NCBI GenBank assembly: GCA_001566965.1
Contig: LSNW01000014.1
Span: forward strand, 1-64,000
Reading direction: 5' to 3'
DNA length: 64,000 bases
From: Methylothermaceae bacteria B42
Lineage (GTDB): Bacteria > Pseudomonadota > Gammaproteobacteria > Methylococcales > Methylothermaceae
Below the pieces are notes generated by a model that saw nothing but the letters and a program-made list of their open reading frames with translations, did no database searches and was not told the DNA's origin. The position numbers and the translations under genes are program-made. Position 1 is the stretch's first letter; each line of letters opens with the position of its first letter. This document shows positions 47,483 through 57,201 of this stretch, piece by piece.

Positions 47483-47968
47483 TTATTCTTTTGGCGGATC
47501 GGGCGCTTTATCACTGGCTTTCATGAAAAAGCGGCCAATCAGCTCTTCCAAGACCAGCGCCGATTGAGTGATCTCAATCTCATCGCCGTCTTGCAGATAA
47601 TCAGGACTGCCACCGGCTTCCAAAGCGATATATTGTTCTCCCAACAGCCCAGCGGTATAGATGCTGGCAATGCTGTCATCCGGCAGTTTATTGTATTTAG
47701 GCTGGATTCTCATCTCCACCATCGCTTCGTAATTTTCATCGTCCAAACTAATGTTGGAAACCCTACCGATAGTGACACCGGCTACCTTGACCGGGGATCG
47801 TACCTTGAGACTGCCGATATTCTGAAACCGCGCATAGAGATGATAACCTTTGCGCTGATCGCCATATTCACTCAAGTTGCTGACTTTCATCGCCAGCAGA
47901 AATAGCGCCGCCAGCCCCAGGGCGACGAAAAACCCAACCCAAATTTCAATCATTCTCGTGTTGTGCAT
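47483..47968 (-). CDS. mlaD: MCE-domain lipid-binding protein MlaD
   Basis: MlaD is a periplasmic-facing MCE hexamer anchored in the inner membrane by one N-terminal helix (IEIWVGFFVALGLAALFLLA). The 161-residue chain then has the MCE domain with SPVKVAGVTIGRVSNI, and the GLLGEQYIALEAGG pore-loop region. I prefer the ATG at 47968; an ATG at 47983 in the mlaE overlap is an alternative. It acts with MlaE and MlaF. Confidence 0.9.
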   Translation of the reverse strand: MHNTRMIEIWVGFFVALGLAALFLLAMKVSNLSEYGDQRKGYHLYARFQNIGSLKVRSPVKVAGVTIGRVSNISLDDENYEAMVEMRIQPKYNKLPDDSIASIYTAGLLGEQYIALEAGGSPDYLQDGDEIEITQSALVLEELIGRFFMKASDKAPDPPKE

Positions 47969-47972
47969 TCCC

Positions 47973-48752
47973 TTAATCTCCAAACATCAGCGCTGTGAGG
48001 ACAAAGTCCGATCCTAATACTGCAAAAGCCGAATAGACCACCGACCGGGTCGTGGCCCGGCTTACCCCCTCGGAAGTGGGGGTCGCGTCATAACCTTCGA
48101 ATACCGCGATCCAGGTGACAATGACACCGAATACCAGGCTTTTGATCACACCGTTGACAATGTCCTCCTTAAAATCGATGGCGGCCTGCATCTGGGACCA
48201 GAACGAACCTTCGTCCACCCCCAACAGCCCCACGCCCACGAAGTAGCCGCCGTAAATCCCGATAAAACTGAACAAGGCCGCTAAAAGCGGCATGGAGAAA
48301 AAGCCGGCATAAAACCGGGGCGCAATCACCCGGCGCAAGGGATCGACCGCCATCATTTCCATACCGGAAAGCTGTTCGGTAGTTTTCATCAAGCCGATTT
48401 CCGCGGTCAGGGCCGATCCCGCCCGCCCGGAAAACAGCAGCGCCGTCACCACGGGCCCAAGTTCCCGCACCAGGGAGGCGGCAATCATCACCCCCAGGGA
48501 TTCCTCAGCGCCAAAATCCGACAACACGTTGTAGCCTTGCAGCCCCAACACCATGCCGACAAAAAAACCGGACAAGCCAATCAATAAGATGCTGAGTACG
48601 CCGACCACATACATTTGCTGGATCAACAAACGGGGACGGATCACGATTTCCAGGCTGCCGGACAACACCTGGAGCATGAAAACATTGGCGCGCCCCAGTT
48701 TGGCAAAGCCAGAAAGCGTGGTGTGGCCCAAGCGTTGCAGTACCCCTAGCAT
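47973..48752 (-). CDS. mlaE: Lipid transport permease MlaE
   Basis: MlaE is the membrane permease of the outer-membrane lipid asymmetry system. The 259-residue protein has five or six helices and family motifs [12 protein letters not shown] and [19 protein letters not shown]. It overlaps mlaF by 7 bases and may overlap mlaD by up to 11. Confidence 0.94.
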   Translation of the reverse strand: MLGVLQRLGHTTLSGFAKLGRANVFMLQVLSGSLEIVIRPRLLIQQMYVVGVLSILLIGLSGFFVGMVLGLQGYNVLSDFGAEESLGVMIAASLVRELGPVVTALLFSGRAGSALTAEIGLMKTTEQLSGMEMMAVDPLRRVIAPRFYAGFFSMPLLAALFSFIGIYGGYFVGVGLLGVDEGSFWSQMQAAIDFKEDIVNGVIKSLVFGVIVTWIAVFEGYDATPTSEGVSRATTRSVVYSAFAVLGSDFVLTALMFGD

Positions 48753-49552
48753 TCCAGCAAATCCTTTTCGTAATCGGGCGCTTGATAATGAAACGGCACC
48801 GGCCCGTCGGGCAGACCGTTGAGAAACTGCCGAACCCAGGGCGAATCGGTTTCCTCCAATTCCGCCGGTGTCCCTTGACCAACTACCTTACCCTCGGAAA
48901 TCACATAAATATAATCGGAAATCGATGCCGTTTCTTGCACATCGTGGGATACTAAAATACTGGTCAGCCCCAATGCTTCATTCAGAGTCTTGATCAATTT
49001 GATCAAAACTCCCATGGAAATTGGGTCCTGGCCGGTAAAAGGTTCGTCGTAGAGGATCATCATCGGGTCCAGGGCGATGGCCCGGGCCAGTGCCACCCGC
49101 CGCGCCATGCCGCCGGATAATTGGGCCGGCATCAAGTCCCGTGCGCCGCGCAGGCCGACGGCCTCCAATTTCATCAACACCAGGGTGCGGATCATGGATT
49201 CCGGCAGCCGGGTATGTTCCCGCAGCGGAAAGGCGACATTTTCGAAGACATTCAAGTCGGTCAGCAAGGCGCCGGTTTGAAACAGCATTCCCATTCGTTT
49301 TCGCAGTTGGTACAGTTGGCCCCGGGACAGCCGGGGGACTTCCTTGCCATCCACCAAGATGGTTCCTGCCTGGGGGCGCAATTGGCCGCCAATGAGTTTG
49401 AGCAAGGTGGTCTTGCCGGTGCCGCTGGGGCCCATGATGGCGGTCACCGAACCGCGCCTGATATCCATATCCACGCCGTCGAAAATCCGCCGCTGGCCTC
49501 TGGAAAAGACCAGCCCGCGAATACTGACGATGACATCCTTTTCCCTGTTCAT
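48746..49552 (-). CDS. mlaF: Lipid transport ATPase MlaF
   Basis: MlaF is the ABC ATPase of the Mla phospholipid transporter. The 268-residue protein has Walker A GPSGTGKT (41-48), signature [14 protein letters not shown] and Walker B MILYDEPF. The C-terminal extension, ending [10 protein letters not shown], is where MlaB binds in the Escherichia coli complex. It is the first gene of the mlaFED-mlaB-murA run. Confidence 0.94.
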   Translation of the reverse strand: MNREKDVIVSIRGLVFSRGQRRIFDGVDMDIRRGSVTAIMGPSGTGKTTLLKLIGGQLRPQAGTILVDGKEVPRLSRGQLYQLRKRMGMLFQTGALLTDLNVFENVAFPLREHTRLPESMIRTLVLMKLEAVGLRGARDLMPAQLSGGMARRVALARAIALDPMMILYDEPFTGQDPISMGVLIKLIKTLNEALGLTSILVSHDVQETASISDYIYVISEGKVVGQGTPAELEETDSPWVRQFLNGLPDGPVPFHYQAPDYEKDLLEC

Positions 49553-49682
49553 TGGTAATGACTAATGTTTCGATTGCGTTTCAAAATATTGCATTGTCCC
49601 CGACCTGGGGAGGTGAAGTCAATGGAAGCCGCTTGTCTCCCTTTTACATATTAATTTACTTTTCCGGGGAGGCAGAGGGTCT

Positions 49683-50747
49683 TCAGAACAACGTCATTTG
49701 CCCGGGTTGTCCGCGAAAGCGGCTGCAATCGAGGGGAGGTGCCGGTTGGTCGAGTTTGTATTTACGGACGGCGAGAAGGAAGCGCTTGCCAATCAGTTCG
49801 GCGAAGATGCCTTCGCCCCGGAGCCGGTGGCCGAAGCGGGGGTCATTGGCACGCCCGCCCCGGGTATCGCGGATGCGGTTGAGCACGTGATCGGCTTTGT
49901 CGGGAAAGTGGACGCGGAGCCACTCTTCGAACAATCCGGCGACTTCCAGGGGCAGGCGCACCAGCATGTAAGCGGCCGTTTGGGCGCCCGCCTGGCTGGC
50001 GGCTTCCAGAATGGATTCCATTTCCGGGTCGGTGAGTACGGGAATCACGGGCGCGACCATGACATTGACTGGAATGCCAGCCTCACGCAGAGCCGTGACA
50101 GCTTGCAACCGGCGGTGAGGCGCACTGGCGCGCGGTTCCAGCTTGCGGGCAATACCGGGTTGCAATGTAGTAATGGACAGGTTGACCTGAACCAGTTGTT
50201 TTTCCGCCAGGGAAGCCAGTAAATCCTTGTCCCGTTCCACCAGGGCCGATTTGGTGGTGATGGTGCACGGATGGTGGAATTCGTCAAGCACTTCCAGAAT
50301 CTGGCGGGTGATCCGGTATTGCCGCTCAATGGGTTGATACGGGTCGGTATTCGCGCCCAGGGCGATGGGAGAACAGCGGTAACCGGGTTTTTGCAATTCC
50401 CGGCGCAGTAATTTGGCGGCATCGGGTTTGGCAGTCAGTCTGGATTCGAAATCCAGCCCCGGGGACAAGCCGAGATAGGCATGAGTGGGCCGGGCGTAGC
50501 AATAGATACAACCGTGTTCGCACCCCCGGTAGGCGTTGATTGATTGTTCGAAGGGAATATCCGGGGACTGGTTGCGGGCGATGATGGTGCGGGGGGATTC
50601 GAGCGTAACTTCGGTGCGAAGCGGTGCGGGATCGTCATCGTCTTCCCAGCCGTCATCCACCGCTTCGTGGTGATATTGATTGTAGCGGCCATCCTGATTG
50701 CTGACCGCGCCGCGGCCTTTGGGTTTTTCCGGGGGTATCATCGCCAT
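49683..50747 (-). CDS. PA0069-family radical SAM protein
   Basis: This 354-residue protein is in the spore-photoproduct-lyase-like radical SAM branch, with the cluster motif CEHGCIYCYARP near residue 75. The family is widespread in Proteobacteria as a single gene; its substrate is not established. The gene stands alone between mlaF and a toxin-antitoxin pair. Confidence 0.87.
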   Translation of the reverse strand: MAMIPPEKPKGRGAVSNQDGRYNQYHHEAVDDGWEDDDDPAPLRTEVTLESPRTIIARNQSPDIPFEQSINAYRGCEHGCIYCYARPTHAYLGLSPGLDFESRLTAKPDAAKLLRRELQKPGYRCSPIALGANTDPYQPIERQYRITRQILEVLDEFHHPCTITTKSALVERDKDLLASLAEKQLVQVNLSITTLQPGIARKLEPRASAPHRRLQAVTALREAGIPVNVMVAPVIPVLTDPEMESILEAASQAGAQTAAYMLVRLPLEVAGLFEEWLRVHFPDKADHVLNRIRDTRGGRANDPRFGHRLRGEGIFAELIGKRFLLAVRKYKLDQPAPPLDCSRFRGQPGQMTLF

Positions 50748-50953
50748 GTGTATGGATTGCCAAGTTTAGACATTATGAGCACTGAGCTTTGATTTCCTGA
50801 CCCATAATTCGTTTATGATCGGATCGTAGCCCAGTTACGCCGGTTTGGCTACCTGCATTTTTCGAGGACGATTGCAGACACGGTTCTGGAGGCCATGTTC
50901 TTCCAAAAACCGTCTCTGAACCTGTCAGGAATTTTTTGTGCGCTTTGATAGGA

Positions 50954-50971
50954 TGTAGTATCATAACTACA
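50954..50971. promoter_or_regulatory. Dyad upstream of the antitoxin gene, likely autoregulatory operator
   Basis: TGTAGTATCATAACTACA has 6-base perfect outer arms (TGTAGT/ACTACA) and lies 25 bases before the antitoxin start. Phd-type antitoxins usually bind such dyads in their own promoter. Confidence 0.5.
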
Positions 50972-50995
50972 ATCTGGCCCATTATTGTAACCATC

Positions 50996-51259
50996 ATGTC
51001 CATATTGTCCAGCCGGGAATTCAATCACCACCCCAGCAAAGCCAAACAGGCCGCCGAAAAAGGTCCGGTAATCATCACCGACAGAGGACGTCCCACCCAT
51101 GTGTTGCTTACCTGGGAATCCTATCAGCGCATGGCGGGTGGACAGACCAGCCTGTTGGATGCCATTGTTCCGGAGGAAACCGAAGAGTACGTCGAGTTCG
51201 AGCCACCGAGACATGAAGGCGGTTTCCACAAAAGCGCCGTCCTCGAGAACGGGGATTGA
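50996..51259 (+). CDS. Phd/YefM-type antitoxin
   Basis: The 87-residue protein has the Phd/YefM N-terminal DNA-binding fold (MSILSSREFNHHPSKAKQAA, then GPVIITDRGRPTHVLLTWESYQRM) and an acidic C-terminal tail that should wrap the toxin. The ATG at 50996 opens the domain; the longer frame upstream adds unrelated residues. It abuts the toxin gene with no gap (TGA then ATG). Confidence 0.87.
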   Translation: MSILSSREFNHHPSKAKQAAEKGPVIITDRGRPTHVLLTWESYQRMAGGQTSLLDAIVPEETEEYVEFEPPRHEGGFHKSAVLENGD

Positions 51260-51679
51260 ATGTTCCTTTTGGACACCAATGTTATCTCGGAACTGCGCAA
51301 GGCGCCTTTCGGAAAGGCCAACCCGAACGTGGTCCGGTGGGCTTCCGCCAGGGCGGTTACGGATTTTTACTTGTCTGTGGTTTCCATGTTGGAGCTGGAA
51401 CACGGCGTGCTTCTCATGGAGCGCAAGGATGGCAGGCAGGGCTTGGCGTTACGGCAATGGCTGGAGGGGCGGGTGAAATCTGGGTTCACAGAGCGTATCC
51501 TGCCCATCGACACGGAAGTGGCTGTCTGTGCGGCCCGGTTGCATGTGCCGGATCCAAAACCGGACCGGGACGCATTGATTGCCGCCACCGCCATTGTCCA
51601 TGGTCTGACAGTAGTCACGCACAACCTGAAGGATTTTTCGGCAATGCCCGTTCCGGTCATTGATCCATGGCAGAATTAA
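51260..51679 (+). CDS. PIN-domain toxin (VapC/FitB-like)
   Basis: This 139-residue PIN-domain ribonuclease has the acidic metal-binding residues of the family: D5 in LLDTNV, E in MLELEHG, and Asp residues in PDRDALIAATA and the C-terminal THNLKDF. It would cleave specific RNAs when free of the antitoxin. The pairing with a Phd-type antitoxin is common. It is likely a stress or stabilisation module in a mosaic region. Confidence 0.88.
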   Translation: MFLLDTNVISELRKAPFGKANPNVVRWASARAVTDFYLSVVSMLELEHGVLLMERKDGRQGLALRQWLEGRVKSGFTERILPIDTEVAVCAARLHVPDPKPDRDALIAATAIVHGLTVVTHNLKDFSAMPVPVIDPWQN

Positions 51680-51728
51680 TACCTTGGCGCTTGTGAGTGG
51701 CCAAAAAAATACATGGCTCAAAATAAGT

Positions 51729-51907
51729 TCTGATGTTATACAGCCGACAGCAGATATGCTCAGGTTTACGCGATCTTTGACCGTCATTTCGACCAGAGGG
51801 AGAAATCTTCACACCCCAGCCTCGATTTTGGATCAACTACAAGATTTCTCGCAAGCTCTCTCACTTCGTTCGAGACAGGCCTCGAAATGACAGTGCGTAA
51901 CATCAGA
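51729..51907. repeat. Inverted-repeat element F2
   Basis: The ends TCTGATGTTA and TAACATCAGA are perfect complements. Inside, GTCATTTCGACC with GCCTCGAAATGAC, and GAGAAATCTT with AAGATTTCTC, form a second nested palindrome of a type common in bacterial genomes. The right part resembles element F1. The remainder of the 51680-52024 gap has no gene. Confidence 0.55.
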
Positions 51908-52024
51908 TAAGGTGTCTGTTTTTTTGACTACGTCAACACCCAAACATCGTTTGCTCAGCTAGATTTACTTGTCACCCGCTTTCAGGCTCGTTTCTGATTT
52001 GGAAAAAACTTTGGAGATGAAAAA

Positions 52025-52738
52025 TTGGCGTTCAAATTGGATGTCAGGGCGGCGAGCCTGATAACCGTTGTGATTCTGGCAATTGCGATAGCCGCCATCC
52101 TTGGCCCGATACCCCAGGACCCCGCCTATCACCAATTTGCCGATGCCCGCGCATGCGGTTCCATTCCCAACTGCTTCAATGTCCTGTCCAATCTGGGGTT
52201 CGTGTTGGCGGGATTTCTGGGGCTGCGCTCGGTTTTCAAGTGGCCGGCGCCGTTACAACCGGCCATGAAGGTGTTCTGGTGGGGGATTCTCCTGATCGGC
52301 CCAGGCTCTGCCTGGTATCACTGGGCTCCGGATGATGCGCGGCTGGTGTGGGACCGGTTGCCGATGACCGTAGCCTTCATGGGCTTGTTTGCCGCCGTGC
52401 TGCAAGATCAATTTCATTTGAAAGGTTACTGGCTGCCCTTGCTGGTGGGGGTTGGCCTGGCGAGCATCGGGGTGTGGCTGGTGTTTGATGATTTGAGGTT
52501 TTATGGCCTGGTGCAATTTTTACCACCGGTATTGATCTTGTTGATTTTTTATCTGTCTCCGCCCGGGGTGATTCCCCGACAGGCTGTGTATTATGCTTTC
52601 GCCTTTTATGTCTTGGCTAAGGGAGCGGAATTTCTTGACCGGGAACTATTGGCGTTGACCGGCTGGATCAGCGGCCACACGCTCAAGCATTTGCTGGCTG
52701 CCGCGGCGGTGACATGGCTGATAAAAACCGAAGGTTAA
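52025..52738 (+). CDS. Ceramidase-like membrane hydrolase (CREST superfamily)
   Basis: The 237-residue protein has seven predicted membrane segments and the CREST active-site set: S95 and H99 in GSAWYHW, D110 in WDRLPM, and H218 and H222 in GHTLKHLL. This pattern matches alkaline ceramidase and related membrane metal-dependent hydrolases. Bacterial substrates are mostly unknown. The start is a TTG at 52025, supported by GGAGAT ten bases upstream. It is followed 18 bases later by an orphan membrane protein and may be co-transcribed with it. Confidence 0.8.
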   Translation: MAFKLDVRAASLITVVILAIAIAAILGPIPQDPAYHQFADARACGSIPNCFNVLSNLGFVLAGFLGLRSVFKWPAPLQPAMKVFWWGILLIGPGSAWYHWAPDDARLVWDRLPMTVAFMGLFAAVLQDQFHLKGYWLPLLVGVGLASIGVWLVFDDLRFYGLVQFLPPVLILLIFYLSPPGVIPRQAVYYAFAFYVLAKGAEFLDRELLALTGWISGHTLKHLLAAAAVTWLIKTEG

Positions 52739-52756
52739 CTGAAACGGATTGATGCA

Positions 52757-53587
52757 ATGAAATCCAAGCTCGCTGAAAGACAAGCCTTGTTAAATAAAGC
52801 GAGGATATTCCAACTCCTCAAATACACCATCTATATCCTATTGATGGTGGATGCTTATCAATACTTTCTTTCCGACTACGCTGCCAGCCGGCATTTATTT
52901 GAGACGGGTTTTAGTTTCAGCGAATTTGCCAAGGCCTTCGCCATCACCATTGATGTGACTGCGTGGCTGGTGTTGCTTTTGTTTTTTGAGCTGGAAACCG
53001 CCGTCATTCCAGCGGAAAAAATGAAAGGCCCATTGCTTTGGTTTCTGCACGGCGTGCGGCTGGTTTGTTACTTTTTTGTGTTCTCCTCGTATTACGGTTA
53101 TTTCTCGAAATATTGGATGTTCGTGAATGCAGTGCCTTTTGCCGTGGATGACGTGTGCGCATTGGTGGGGGGCGCTTATACCTATGTGGTGGACCTGGAT
53201 GAATATTTGCCAATTACGGAAGGAGTTTGCCAGAAGTTGAACCAGGCACCTCTGATGCGGTTGGAAGGGACGCATATTTTGGCCGATCCCGAGCGTTTGC
53301 AAGAGGCCCGCTTCATGGCTTTGGTAGATGTCCTCTACGCAACAGTTTGGTTAATTGTCATTGCCATTCTGGAGATTGATGTCTATTTGAAAGAGCACGG
53401 CAAGCTTAAAGGCTGGGTGCTGCTGGCCAGTGAAGTCACCAAAGCGCTTTTGTACCTGGCGCTACTGGGGGGCGCCGTTTTTTGGGGGATCAAAGGCGAG
53501 TTTCTGGACTTCTGGGATGCTTTTCTCTGGTTGGCCGCTTTTGCATTAATTGACTTGAATGTGTTTGGTTTGGCTGACGATTCGTAG
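52757..53587 (+). CDS. Orphan multi-spanning membrane protein
   Basis: I do not recognise this 276-residue protein. It has about six predicted membrane segments (near residues 20-40, 52-75, 92-115, 190-210, 218-245 and 250-270) and a polar section around 135-185. It follows the ceramidase-like gene closely. No conserved enzymatic motif is obvious. Confidence 0.75.
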   Translation: MKSKLAERQALLNKARIFQLLKYTIYILLMVDAYQYFLSDYAASRHLFETGFSFSEFAKAFAITIDVTAWLVLLLFFELETAVIPAEKMKGPLLWFLHGVRLVCYFFVFSSYYGYFSKYWMFVNAVPFAVDDVCALVGGAYTYVVDLDEYLPITEGVCQKLNQAPLMRLEGTHILADPERLQEARFMALVDVLYATVWLIVIAILEIDVYLKEHGKLKGWVLLASEVTKALLYLALLGGAVFWGIKGEFLDFWDAFLWLAAFALIDLNVFGLADDS

Positions 53588-53737
53588 GTTGTTATTGAAG
53601 GGTGTGTGAAATCACTTATTCACAACCGCTAGTCAAAAATGAAAAGTAAATGTCAAGCCCAGCAGTCAAAATTTTTCAGTTATATATTTTCTTGTAAACT
53701 ATTGATTCTTATGGATAAATTCGGTTTGTCCAGTTTT

Positions 53738-53814
53738 TTTACAATTTGATAAAAGGCCATGATTTATGCGGGATTCAGGCTGCTTTTTGCAACTTGTTCA
53801 CAAAGTTATCCACA
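53738..53814. promoter_or_regulatory. DnaA-box element, copy 2
   Basis: TTTTACAATTTGATAAAA (53738-53755), then 38 bases later TTGTTCACA (53794-53802) and TTATCCACA (53806-53814). The order and spacing are the reverse complement of the element at 26376-26455. The 21 bases at 53794-53814 are identical to the complement of 26376-26396. It lies between the orphan membrane protein gene and a convergent SDR gene. Confidence 0.75.
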
Positions 53815-53836
53815 GCTTTTGTGGAAAAAAATAGAG

Positions 53837-54541
53837 TTATAAATTCCGCACATCCAGGAAAGAACCGCTTTCATAAGCCTTTAGTTTCGGGAAGGTTTCA
53901 GCCAGCAGGCGGGCGGCTTCTTCTGGCGACATTTTCTCGGCATCCTGAACCCTTTGCACCGAGGGAAACTTGATTTTATCGCTGGTTTCAATCACTTTCG
54001 CCAGCATGGGGGTCCAAATAATCCCGGGCGCCAAGGCAGTGACGTGGGTGGATTCCATTTCCCGCGCATAAAGTTTCAACAAGCTGTTCAGCGTGCCTTT
54101 TGACAAGGAATAAGCATTCCAGCCCCGGTTGCAATTCACCGCCGCGCCAGAAGAGATGCCTACGACTTGATCGATATCGACCTCCAGATCAATCAAAGTA
54201 TCGAGTAACACCTTGTTGGCCCAGACGTTGACTGTCATCACGGCGTCGATTTCATACAGGGGCGTCTCTGTCATATCTTTGATGGCCCCCAATACCCCGG
54301 CATTCAAAATCATCAAATCCAGGTTTTGGACGCCGTTTAACAAAGACCTTGCCGCTGGATCGATCCTTTCCAGTTGTTGCAAATCACAGTACTGGAAGCG
54401 GCATTTGCCGTGGTCTTGCAGCGGCTCTGGAAAATGACGCCCAAGCGCATATACCTCAGCTTCTTGCTGTAAGTACCATTGAGCCAGGGCTAGACCAAGT
54501 CCCGAACCGATGCCTGTAATTAAGATTCGTTGCATAGACAT
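53837..54541 (-). CDS. Short-chain dehydrogenase/reductase
   Basis: This 234-residue Rossmann enzyme has the cofactor motif TGIGSGLGLAL, the NAG motif LNAGVLG and the catalytic Ser and YSLSK (ISSGAAVNCNRGWNAYSLSK). It resembles SDRs of the sepiapterin-reductase-like subgroup, but the substrate is not predictable. It stands alone. Confidence 0.85.
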   Translation of the reverse strand: MSMQRILITGIGSGLGLALAQWYLQQEAEVYALGRHFPEPLQDHGKCRFQYCDLQQLERIDPAARSLLNGVQNLDLMILNAGVLGAIKDMTETPLYEIDAVMTVNVWANKVLLDTLIDLEVDIDQVVGISSGAAVNCNRGWNAYSLSKGTLNSLLKLYAREMESTHVTALAPGIIWTPMLAKVIETSDKIKFPSVQRVQDAEKMSPEEAARLLAETFPKLKAYESGSFLDVRNL

Positions 54542-54806
54542 AACTCTTCTAAAGTGCGGGTCGAAAGAACCATTGAAAAATTCAGGAGTTTAAGGTGTTC
54601 CTTGGTGTGAGTCCATTTGTTTTGAGTGATGTTTTGCAAGCTATCTCCTGGCTAGCCGGCTCTCGGTCACTGAGCACGATGCTTTGAACCTCGGTAGATT
54701 CTGAAAAACTAGCCGGTATCGATGAAGTTCTCCCGCATCTGTGCGGATGGACGGTCACGTGAATGTATTTTGTCCACCTGGACAATCAATCCACTTATCA
54801 TTCTGT

Positions 54807-54837
54807 GTGATATGCCGCACTAACTGCGGTATATCAC
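54807..54837. promoter_or_regulatory. 31-base palindrome upstream of the TonB-dependent receptor
   Basis: GTGATATGCCGCA and TGCGGTATATCAC form 13-base arms with one mismatch around a 5-base centre. It lies 134 bases upstream of the receptor start and has no T-run, so an operator is more likely than a terminator. The rest of the 54542-54970 gap is AT-rich, with no gene and a weak TATGAT at 54895-54900. Confidence 0.5.
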
Positions 54838-54970
54838 GCAATATTTTGATAAAGGGCTTTTCTCTATTTTGATAAGGCTTTGAATTTAGTGGCTTATGAT
54901 ACTAAGGAACAGAATATGCTTAAATGCTTAGTTTCTAAATATTGATCGTCTTTTTATAGAGGAGGATGCC

Positions 54971-57136
54971 ATGAGAAAGCTCAGTTTGCCGAAACTGATC
55001 GCAGTAGCCATAGTCTCTCAAATTCACGGTGTATGGGCGGAGTATGAGGAGTTGCCAACCTTGGTGGTGGAAGGAGAGATGATGGAGCCTGGGACTGTTT
55101 CGCTTCAACCCGGTTCCACCGGGGCACTGGATGCCGCGGATTTTCTGAATTATGTGCCTGGGGGAAATGTCAACCGTAATGGCCCGTTGACTGGAATTGC
55201 TCAGTTCCGGGGGTTGTTTGGGGAAAGGGTTAACCTACTCACCAACGACATGGCCCTGAAGCCTGCCTGCACCAATGCCATGGATGATCCTGCCAGCCAC
55301 ATTCCTTCTTCCCTGTTCCAGTCGATCACTGTTTATCGGGAAGTAACCCCGGTCAGCACTGGCCTGGAAACCATCGGCGGAACAGTCCAAATGAAATCCC
55401 GGGAGAGCGAATTCACCGATGAGAAAAAGTTTAGTCTCCAGGGGTTCGGTAGCGCTGGCTATAGTGGTGTCAGCAATGGTCATTACGGTGCTGGCTTGTT
55501 TGGGGTGGCTAATCAGCATTTTCGTGCTCATTTTGCCGGCAGTGTTGAACGGGGCCGGGACTATCGCTTCGACCGCACCCGCCGAGTCAACTCCAGCAAA
55601 TACAGCCGCGAGACCTACGAACTTGGTTTCGGCTTAAGAGGTGCCGGCCATGAGTTCGGTTTCACTTATGACAACAAATACACTGGCCATTCCGGCACGC
55701 CGTCATTGCCCATGGATATTCTCTTTGACAGAATGAGTATCTATCGGGGCGAATATCATTGGGACTTGGGCAGCGGCTGGAAACTAAGTTTTTTGGGGTT
55801 CTACCAAAACGCCAATCACGTTATGAACAACTTCAGTTCCCGTCCCGCACCGACCAACAAGAAACGCTGGCGTGAGGCCGAAACCGAACTGGAAACCGGC
55901 GGCTACAAATTCACCGTGACCATTCCGAATATCGGTCCAGGCAGTCTCCAGTTGGGCTTTGACGGCGATGTGGCGCTTCACAATGCCGTTATCCGCAATC
56001 CTAATAATACAGCTTTTTTCGTCAGCAACTTCGAAGACGTCAATCGCAATCGCTATAGCGTTTATGCCGAGTGGCGTGGCGAGCCGTTCGAAAAATTCAC
56101 TGTGACCACCGGTGTTCGCTACCGCTATACCTATATGGATGCTGGCAAGGTGGATGGCACACCGGCGCGCAAAATTGCCGCGGCAAAGACGCTGCGTGAC
56201 CGGTTCAATGCGGCCGATAGGCGTCAAGATCAGCACGACGTGGACGTTGGCATGAATTTCCGTTATGCTCTGCGGGACAGCGTAGATCTAGTGCTGGGCC
56301 TTGCCCGCAAGACCATGGCACCCACCTACCAACAGCGCTACACTTGGTTACCGCTTGAATCCACGGGTGGTCTTGCGGATGGGCGGGTTTATATCGGCAA
56401 TATCGGATTGGACAGCGAGAAATCCTACGAGGTTGTGGCTGGGTTTGATCTACGCCTGGATCATTGGGGCGATTGGATCCATGATATCTATTTCGAACCT
56501 CGGGGCTTCTATCGCTACATCAATGATTTCATCCAAGGCCAACGGGCCACTGACCCAACGGTTCTAGCGGCGGCTAACGCCATGTTGCCTGGAAGAACCT
56601 GCCCGAACGACCCCAGCCCCGGCGATAATGACGCCAGCGATTGCGTTTTGCAATGGGCCAATGTCAATGCCCAGCTTTACGGGACCGATATTCAGGCCGG
56701 TCTGGCTGTGGGAGATCACTTCCGGCTGGATGGATTATTGAACTACACCCGCGGTCAGAAGTTAAGTGGTAAGGACGATAACCTCTACCGCATTGCGCCT
56801 CTAAATGGCCTTATCCGGGGGACATTTTCCTGGTGGGATTTTTCTTTTTCCACTGAGTTGGTTGGAGCGCTACATCAGGACAAGGTGGCCGACTACAACA
56901 AGGAAAGGAAAACTTCGGACTGGAGTGTGTTGAACCTGCGCTTGCAGTATCAGCCCTCTTATCGTTATGTCCAAGGGCTTAAGATCGCCTTAGGGGTGGA
57001 CAACGTTTTCGACAACGAGCACACCAACCATCTCAATGGTCTCAACCGGGTTCGTGGTACCAGGAATTTGCCCGTGGGCTCAAGGGTGCCTAACCCCGGG
57101 CGCAATTTGTATGCAACTCTTACCTATGACTTTTAA
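54971..57136 (+). CDS. TonB-dependent outer membrane receptor, OprC/NosA-like copper receptor
   Basis: The 721-residue precursor has a signal peptide (to about residue 23), a TonB-box-like PTLVVEG near 29-35, a plug domain and a 22-strand barrel ending in Phe. The plug and barrel carry a CxxxM motif (C100, M104) and an HxM motif (H283, M285), the arrangement known for copper binding in Pseudomonas OprC. GGLADGRVYIGN also resembles that group. It probably imports copper. GAGGAGG precedes the ATG. A palindrome upstream may control it. Confidence 0.85.
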   Translation: MRKLSLPKLIAVAIVSQIHGVWAEYEELPTLVVEGEMMEPGTVSLQPGSTGALDAADFLNYVPGGNVNRNGPLTGIAQFRGLFGERVNLLTNDMALKPACTNAMDDPASHIPSSLFQSITVYREVTPVSTGLETIGGTVQMKSRESEFTDEKKFSLQGFGSAGYSGVSNGHYGAGLFGVANQHFRAHFAGSVERGRDYRFDRTRRVNSSKYSRETYELGFGLRGAGHEFGFTYDNKYTGHSGTPSLPMDILFDRMSIYRGEYHWDLGSGWKLSFLGFYQNANHVMNNFSSRPAPTNKKRWREAETELETGGYKFTVTIPNIGPGSLQLGFDGDVALHNAVIRNPNNTAFFVSNFEDVNRNRYSVYAEWRGEPFEKFTVTTGVRYRYTYMDAGKVDGTPARKIAAAKTLRDRFNAADRRQDQHDVDVGMNFRYALRDSVDLVLGLARKTMAPTYQQRYTWLPLESTGGLADGRVYIGNIGLDSEKSYEVVAGFDLRLDHWGDWIHDIYFEPRGFYRYINDFIQGQRATDPTVLAAANAMLPGRTCPNDPSPGDNDASDCVLQWANVNAQLYGTDIQAGLAVGDHFRLDGLLNYTRGQKLSGKDDNLYRIAPLNGLIRGTFSWWDFSFSTELVGALHQDKVADYNKERKTSDWSVLNLRLQYQPSYRYVQGLKIALGVDNVFDNEHTNHLNGLNRVRGTRNLPVGSRVPNPGRNLYATLTYDF

Positions 57137-57201
57137 GATAGGAATTTTGTCATTCACTCTCTTTTTGAAACATTCTGTCCAGTAACGTTAATATGCATCT
57201 T

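Noticed and set aside
51260-51679. Reading the PIN-domain gene as a stand-alone RNA-processing nuclease
   Set aside because: It abuts a Phd-type antitoxin with an operator dyad, so toxin-antitoxin is the simpler explanation.
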